Positions 58,320 to 64,000 of a stretch of 64,000 nucleotides of DNA are shown in pieces. The stretch covers positions 24,016,392 through 24,080,391 of the forward strand of contig CM046338.1 in the NCBI GenBank assembly GCA_025403435.1, written 5' to 3'. The notes beneath the pieces were generated by a model. It ran no database searches, had not been told where the DNA came from, and saw only the letters and a list, made by a program, of their open reading frames with translations. Each line of letters opens with the position of its first letter. Positions within the stretch are counted from its first letter, which is position 1. Source of the stretch: Artocarpus heterophyllus (taxonomy: Eukaryota; Streptophyta; Magnoliopsida; Rosales; Moraceae). The position numbers and the translations under genes are program-made.

Positions 58320-59133
58320 TTTGGTATATGAGTGAGGTTCTAGCCTCAGGTTTGTCTCTCCTTAATTGTTTCTAAATTCTGATTTATTACTTAGGTTCTA
58401 TTCCGTTCAAAAAAGAAAAAATATTTCGAGTTTGTTAAATTCATAGGGTTCTTGCATTCTCGTTTGTGTTTCTTGAACTTTCTTTGGTTTGTTGACAAGG
58501 TCATATCCGAAATTCTATTCTAGGTTGTTTTGTGAATTCTTATTTGGGAAAGAACTTAGTGTTGGCCGAAATTTCACCTAGGGCTGCTAGGGTTTGTTTT
58601 GGCTTTGGGTAACTAGTGTCTTGGGCTTCAAGTTTAGGTTGTAGTTTCCTGTTTTGTGTTTCTTGGTCTATTAGTCTTTGTTCTTGCTAAATTTCACAAC
58701 AAAAAAAGACAAAAAAAAATAGAAAAGAAAAGGAAAAGAAAAGAAAAGAAAAATCAAGAGGATTCGAGAAAAAAAAGTCTGGAGACCCTCCTTAAAATTT
58801 TTTGTTTTCTTTCCATTGTTTGAGTGTCTAGGAGTCCGAATTTGACATCACCTTGCAGTGCAAAAATTTGCTTCATTCTGAACTGGGTAAAAAACGTGTT
58901 GCTGATTTAGTTACCGGACAGATTTGATTGATGTTTGTGAAGTTTCAAAAGAACCAAAAGAGAGAATAAACAAGTAAAAAAAAAAGGCAAGAGTGGTGAG
59001 AACATTCGAGGGTAAAAGGCAATTATCTAGTGAAACACGAGTGAACTGAGTGACCAAGTGATAGAGTGAAAAACGTGAGGCAGAGAAGTGAGGTCCTTTA
59101 TTATCTAACGTTGTTTTGCAGGTTTAAAAAAAA
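58320..59133 (+). other. CRM-B5 primer-binding site and leader
   Basis: TGGTATATGAG at 58322-58332 is a mutated primer site. GA-rich tract about 58697-58790 then GTCTGGAGACCCTCC. CTAACGTTGTTTTGCAG at 59105-59121 resembles a branch point and 3' splice site before the ATG. Confidence 0.8.
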
Positions 59134-60085
59134 ATGAATCTGAATCATGAAAGAGAAGCCGAAGATGACCTTCCACAACAAAACGTTCCAAATCTTTAGT
59201 TGCAAGCATTAATGAGGCAAATGGAATGGTTGTTGACGCCAGCGCTAGAGCCCATTCAGGAGAGATTAGATGAGGTTGATACCAGAACACGTAATAGGCT
59301 GCCACAAAACATGCAAAATAGGTGGAGGGGTGGATGTGATCTTTCGGAGGAAGATGAATTAGAAGAGTTGGAGGAACCACTGATAAATAGGGGCGGATTT
59401 AGGCGTGGAAATGGGAATAAAGAAGCTAGGGACCGGGAAGACAATAATATGGGAGGTATTAAAATGAAGATTCTGCCATTCTAAGGAAAAAATGACCCTG
59501 GAGCTTACCTTAGAGTGGGAGAAGAAAGTGGAGCTAGTGTTTGATTGCCATAACTACTCAGAGTTAAAGAAAGTTAAGCTTGCTGCAATTGAGTTCTCTA
59601 ATTATGCGGTTGTGTGGTGGGATCAACTGGTAATGAATAGGCGACAGAACCTAGAACACCTGATTGAGACATGGGAGGAGATGAAAACGGTGATGAGAAA
59701 GCGATTTGTGCCCAGCCATTACTATCGGGAATTGTACAAAAAGTTACAAGGACGGAGACAAGGAAGCAGGAGTGTGGAGGAATATTATCAAGAAATGGAA
59801 ATAGCCATGATACGAGCCAATGTTGAAGAAGATCGAGAAGCAACCATGGCAAGATTTTTGCAAGGGTTAAATCTAGATATTCAAGATAGGGTGGAGATGC
59901 AACACTATGTAGAATTAGAAGACATGTTGCACATGACCATTACAGTAGAGCGGCAGCTCAAGAGGATGGGTAGCTCACATGCGAATGTTAGTTCGGCACC
60001 TTCTTCATGGAAGCCGAATTATGGGAAGAGAGAAGAGAAATCGGTCGCTAGGCCTAAGTTCGAGCCAAAACCTACCATGGCTAGC
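59134..60085 (+). pseudogene. CRM-B5 gag
   Basis: ATG 59134 (MNLNHEREAEDDLPQQNVP), TAG for CAG at 59197-59199, TAA for CAA in PFQG at 59482-59484, and a frameshift near 59510. 59492-60088 is open across the capsid. The hybrid TRIM element interrupts at 60086. After it, gag resumes at 61210 but a deletion near 61232 has removed the whole zinc knuckle. Confidence 0.9.
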
Positions 60086-61204
60086 TGATATGAACCCACC
60101 TAACTCCACCCCAAAAGCTAGCTCATGAGGGGAGGATTGTGAACCCATATATATAACACCCAAGACCACCCTCTCTAACCGATGTGGGACACATCACGTG
60201 GGACACATCATTCCCGACCCCTTTAGACTGCACGTCCTCATGCCAACTCCGTCGTTAACCCACACGAGCGGTGGGGAACCTTTGTACATGCGCCCACTGA
60301 CCCGACCCCTTTAGACTGCACGTCCTCATGCCAACTCCGTCGTTAACCCACACGAGAGGCAGGGAACCTTTGTACATGCGCCCACCGACTAGCAGAGGTT
60401 CGGCTCTGATACCATATGATAAGAACCTCGCCAATATACTGACGAAACCCGTTATCAATAAGAAGGAACCAAGACCGTTTCTACTCAGATTTGGATGGAA
60501 GTCACCGCGACCCGTTGCTTATATCGAAGCAAGAACCTTGGTATATCGAAGACGCCACAATCAAGGATGGAAGCTTGATTGATAAGTCAGGTTTGAACGC
60601 CCGGATTGATCCGATGAGTTCGTGTAGTTCGTCAAAGAACCAAAGAAAGAATTTTCTCTCTCAGAAAAATAAACATTCATTGATCCATTAACCTTGGGAA
60701 CGCCTATTTATAGGCCAAAATTACAAAGTGTTGCCCAAAAAAACAAAAGTTGACAAATTCAAACATAATTACTAAGCCTAAAATAAAAACCAGAAGAAGG
60801 GAAAGTCTTTAATGGCTGATTTTCAGCCATTTACACGCCCAACAATAAACGGAAAGTGCAATTAATCCTCGTCAACAATTTGCATAAATGATTAGCCGCG
60901 TGTGCCAAAATGAGAAGGTTTCCGAAAGTCTTCCATTGACTTGATCTTGCAAAATTTGAGCTGATTTCAATCAGGCTTGACTCATCCGGATTCTTCTAGA
61001 ACTTGGATCAAATTGACGCACCGTTGTGGTTGGCGTGGGCCTGGGCCAATGGGTTTGCACAAATTTTCTTGATTCCAGATTTCATGAATCAGCCCATTTA
61101 GTGCTTCCTTGAATTTCTTAGCTCGGGCTCTTGTGACTGGTCCAATAAGAATTTGTATTGGGTCAACCACCTTCCATGCATTTGAGCTCCCTAAGTCTCC
61201 ATCA
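60086..61204 (-). mobile_element. TRIM / LTR-B hybrid element 2 (complete, with TSD)
   Basis: Minus order: LTR-B (61204-60417, 788 bp), spacer TA, primer site TGGTATCAGAGCC (60414-60402), TRIM interior, polypurine tract, 111-bp TRIM LTR (60196-60086). Perfect TSD CTAGC at 60081-60085 and 61205-61209. The interior holds two 88-bp tandem copies (60213-60300, 60301-60388), and a 14-bp piece of the TRIM LTR edge is repeated at 60197-60210. The two ends are different LTRs, yet the unit is bounded by one TSD. Confidence 0.93.
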
Positions 61205-61209
61205 CTAGC

Positions 61210-64000
61210 CCTTCAAACCAAGGTACACATGCTGCCCAAGGTGAATTGTTGGTCACTGGACGAGCCCTTAGCATGCAAGCCAAAGAGGAAGAAGAAGAGC
61301 AATGTGAGAACATTTTTCATACTAAGTGCCACATGCGGAAAAACGTATGTAGTGTGATAATAGATGCAGGGAGTTGTACGAACATTGCTAGCACTACTAT
61401 GGCTGACAAATGAGGGCTGCCAACTACCAAACATCCTTGACCTTGCAAGTTGCAATGGTTGAATAATAGTGGTGAAGTGAAGGTAACTAAACATGCATTA
61501 ATTTCGTCTTGCATTGGTAGATATGAAGATGAAGTTTTGTGCGATGTAGTCCCAATGCAAGCCGGGCACTTGTTACTAGGTCGACCATGGCAATTTGATC
61601 GTCGAGCCAAACATAATGGCTACACCAACAAATATTCTCTTGTGCACAACCAGAGACCATTCACTCTTGTACCAATGACACCTAAACAGGTTCATGAAGA
61701 TCAAGTGTGGTTACAAAAGGAGAGTGAACAAAAAGGAGAGAATGAGAAAAAGAGAGAGAAAGGGAGTGAAAATAATGAGTGTTGTGGTGTAGAGAGAGAG
61801 TTCGGCCCGAGAGCGAAAAAAGATAAAGGGGCCAAGAAAAAGGAGAGAAAATTGAGAGAGCCAATACAAAAGAAGATTTGGCCAATGAGGTAAAAATAGA
61901 GAGCGAAACAAACTTTTACGCAAGAGAGAGTGATGTGAGAAGAGCTTTGTTTTCTAATCAGCCGATGATTTTACTCATGTACAAGGAGGCGTTATTAAAC
62001 ACTAATGATCTTGATTCCACCTTACATAGTTATGTTGTTTCTCTTTTGCAGGAATATGAGGATATCTTTATCGAGGAAACACTGCAAGGTTTACCTCCAA
62101 TTCGCGGGATTGAACATCAAATCGACTTCATACCTGGAGCTACAATTCCAAACCGACCAGCCTATTGGAGTAATCCCGAGGAGACAAAAGAACTCCAACG
62201 GTAGGTAAGTGAGTCGATGGAGAAGGGACACGTGAGAGAAAGCATGAGCTCTTGCGCCGTACCAGTTTTACTTGTGCCTAAGAAAGATGGGACTCGGAGG
62301 ATGTGCGTTGATTGTCGAGCCATCAACAACATCACGGTAAAGTATCGACATCCCATTCCTCGCTTGGATGACATGTTAGATGAATTGCATGGTGCTTGTG
62401 TATTTTCTAAAATTGATCTAAAAAATGGATATCATCAAATTCACATGAAAGAGGGAGACGAGTGGAAGACAGCTTTCAAAACAAAACAAGGTTTGTATGA
62501 GTGGTTGGTAATGCCTTTCGGTTTAACCAATGCACCTAGCACATTTATGCGTTTAATGAACCATGTTTTGCGAGCTTTTATTGAGAAATTTGTCGTTATT
62601 AATTTTGATGATATCCTGATCTATAGCAGCAATTTGGATGATCATATTGAACATTTGAAACTTGTTTTAGATGTTTTACAGAAGGAAAAGTTTTATGCTA
62701 ATCTTAAGAAGTGTACCTTTTGCACAGATAAGCTTGTATTTCTTTGTTTTGTTGTTAGTGCTCAAGGTATATAGGTCGACGAAGAAAAGGTTAGGGCTAT
62801 CCAAGAATGGCCAAGTCCCACAAGCATTGGAGAAGTAAGGAGTTTTCATGGACTTGCCAGCTTTTACTGACGGTTTGTAAGGGATTTCAGTACTTTGGCT
62901 GCACCACTCACAGAAGTAATCAAGAAGAACGTTAGGTTCAAGTGAGGAGAAGAACAAGAGAAGGCGTTTCAGCTTATTAAGCATAAGCTTACTCATGCTC
63001 CTTTACTTGCTTTACCTGATTTTTCTAAAAGGTTTGAAATTGAATATGATGCTTCTGGTGTAGGTATAGGTGCCGTGCTAATGCAAGGAAGACGACCAAT
63101 CGCGTATTTCGGTGAAAAATTGAGTGGGTCAACACTAAATTACCCGACTTATGACAAGGAGTTGCACGCGTTGGTTCGAGCATTAAAGGCTTGGCAACAC
63201 TACCTATGGCCCAAGGAATTTGTGATTCACACTGATCACGGGTCATTGAAACATCTAAAGGGACAGCAAAAGTTGAACAAAAGGCATGCCCGCTGGGTGG
63301 AATTCATCGAGACATTTCCTTACGTCATCCGATATAAGCAAGGTAAGGAGAATCTCGTTGCGGATGCACTTTCTCGCAGGTACGTATTACTTTCTATCCT
63401 TGACACTAAACTGCTTGGTTTTGAGCATATTAAGGATTTATACCCTTTAGAGCAAGATTTTAGTGAGGAGTATCGAGCTTGTGAGAGAAACACAATGGGT
63501 AATTTTTATAGACATGATGGATTTTTGTTTTGGGAGAATAAGCTTTGTGTGCCTAATTGTTTTTTTGAGAGATTTGTTAGTGAGGCAATCCCATGGTGGC
63601 GGATTGATGGGGCATTTTCGAATTGCAAAAACTTTAGCTGTTTTGCAGGAACACTTCTTTTGGCCACACATGAAAAGGGATGTTGAAAGGATATGTAGTA
63701 GATGTGTCTCGTGTAGGCAAGCTAAATCGAGAACACAACCCCAAGGTTTATACACACCTTTGCCAATTCCTAGTGAGCCTAGGACTGATAATTCAATGGA
63801 CTTTGTGTTAGGTTTATCTAGGACCAAATGTGGGAAGGATAGTGTGTTTGTGGTTGTAGATCGATTTTCTAAGATGGCACATTTTATTCCCTGCCATAAA
63901 ACTAATGATGCATCGCATGTTGCTGAATTGTTCTTTAGGGAGATTGTGAGAATACATGGTATGCCTAGGACAATTGTTTCAGATAGAGATGCTAAGTTCT
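61210..64000 (+). pseudogene. CRM-B5 gag end and pol, open at right edge
   Basis: 61210-61340: gag tail. Protease near 61350 (IIDAGSCTNIAST, D-A-G, closer to the usual D-S/T-G). 61450-61893 and 61878-62204: spacer and RT start. 62217-62774: RT with [19 protein letters not shown] and FDDILIYS (YFDD appears as NFDD). 63075-63686: RNase H ([10 protein letters not shown]; the E of HESL is G). From 63570: integrase zinc arm and core D ([10 protein letters not shown]) with frameshifts; ends in SDRDAKF. Several stops. Confidence 0.9.

Larger units (their letters stand above)
57536..64000 (+). mobile_element. CRM-B5, incomplete at right window edge
   Basis: 5' LTR 57536-58319, mutated primer site, leader, gag, hybrid TRIM/LTR-B insert, pol to integrase. 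The 3' LTR lies beyond the window. Left flank is CTATG. Confidence 0.92.

Noticed and set aside
60086..61204. Hybrid 2 explained as a TRIM nested at the edge of a solo LTR-B
   Set aside because: A nested insertion would leave a second TRIM LTR and a TSD inside; instead one CTAGC TSD flanks the whole and the TRIM primer site abuts LTR-B directly.

Overview
The window is a nested block of plant LTR retrotransposons. I see no host protein gene, rRNA or tRNA gene, CRISPR array or bacterial-style operon. Evidence for a plant, most likely a eudicot: Ty3/gypsy gag-pol reading frames of the CRM (centromeric chromovirus) type, primer-binding sites complementary to the initiator Met-tRNA (TGGTATCAGAGC), 5-bp target-site duplications (TSDs), a TRIM-type miniature element, and fragments of Tekay/Del-like and Athila-like elements. 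The species cannot be named. CRM elements nested in each other suggest pericentromeric or centromeric DNA; this is inference.

My labels: CRM-A (LTR about 750-830 bp, TGATGAGG...GTATCA), CRM-B (LTR about 755-788 bp, TGATGGAG...CTTATCA), CRM-C (LTR about 820-830 bp, TGATGAGGACATCAAGG...), CRM-D (LTR start TGATGCAAG). All carry the same domains: gag, CCHC knuckle, protease, reverse transcriptase, RNase H and integrase. In all four the polyprotein runs through the polypurine tract into the 3' LTR, where its last ~75 codons hold a [17 protein letters not shown] motif.

Layout. 1-13457: a minus-strand Tekay-like element (gag plus 5' LTR) broken by a solo LTR-A (541-1340) and by CRM-C1 (3185-13250), itself broken by CRM-B1 (5139-11740). 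13462-15192: deleted CRM-D remnant. 15193-24010: 3' LTR and chromodomain end of a second Tekay-like element, holding CRM-B2 (15727-23640); B2 contains a solo LTR-A (17466-18262) and a TRIM (22563-22941). 24011-29150: AT-rich old repeats, a solo LTR-C (25034-25871), a Tekay-like LTR piece and an Athila-like gag-protease fragment. 29151-29499: a TRIM/LTR-B hybrid. 29500-56134: two CRM-A elements in tandem sharing one LTR (A3 and A4). A4 is broken by the youngest and most intact element, A5 (38604-45409), and by CRM-B3 (46172-53916), which contains another solo LTR-A (52122-52918). 56135-57535: Tekay-like remnants. 57536-64000: CRM-B5, broken by a second TRIM/LTR-B hybrid (60086-61204) and running off the right edge.

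The most interesting signal is exchange between element families. (1) Two chimeric elements carry an LTR-B at one end and a TRIM interior and TRIM LTR at the other; one is flanked by a perfect TSD. (2) The young CRM-A5 carries a CRM-B tract of about 0.8 kb across reverse transcriptase. (3) All LTR families share a hairpin about 100 nt into the predicted RNA whose stem covaries between and within families. Together these suggest that the CRM families and the TRIM are co-packaged and reverse-transcribed together.
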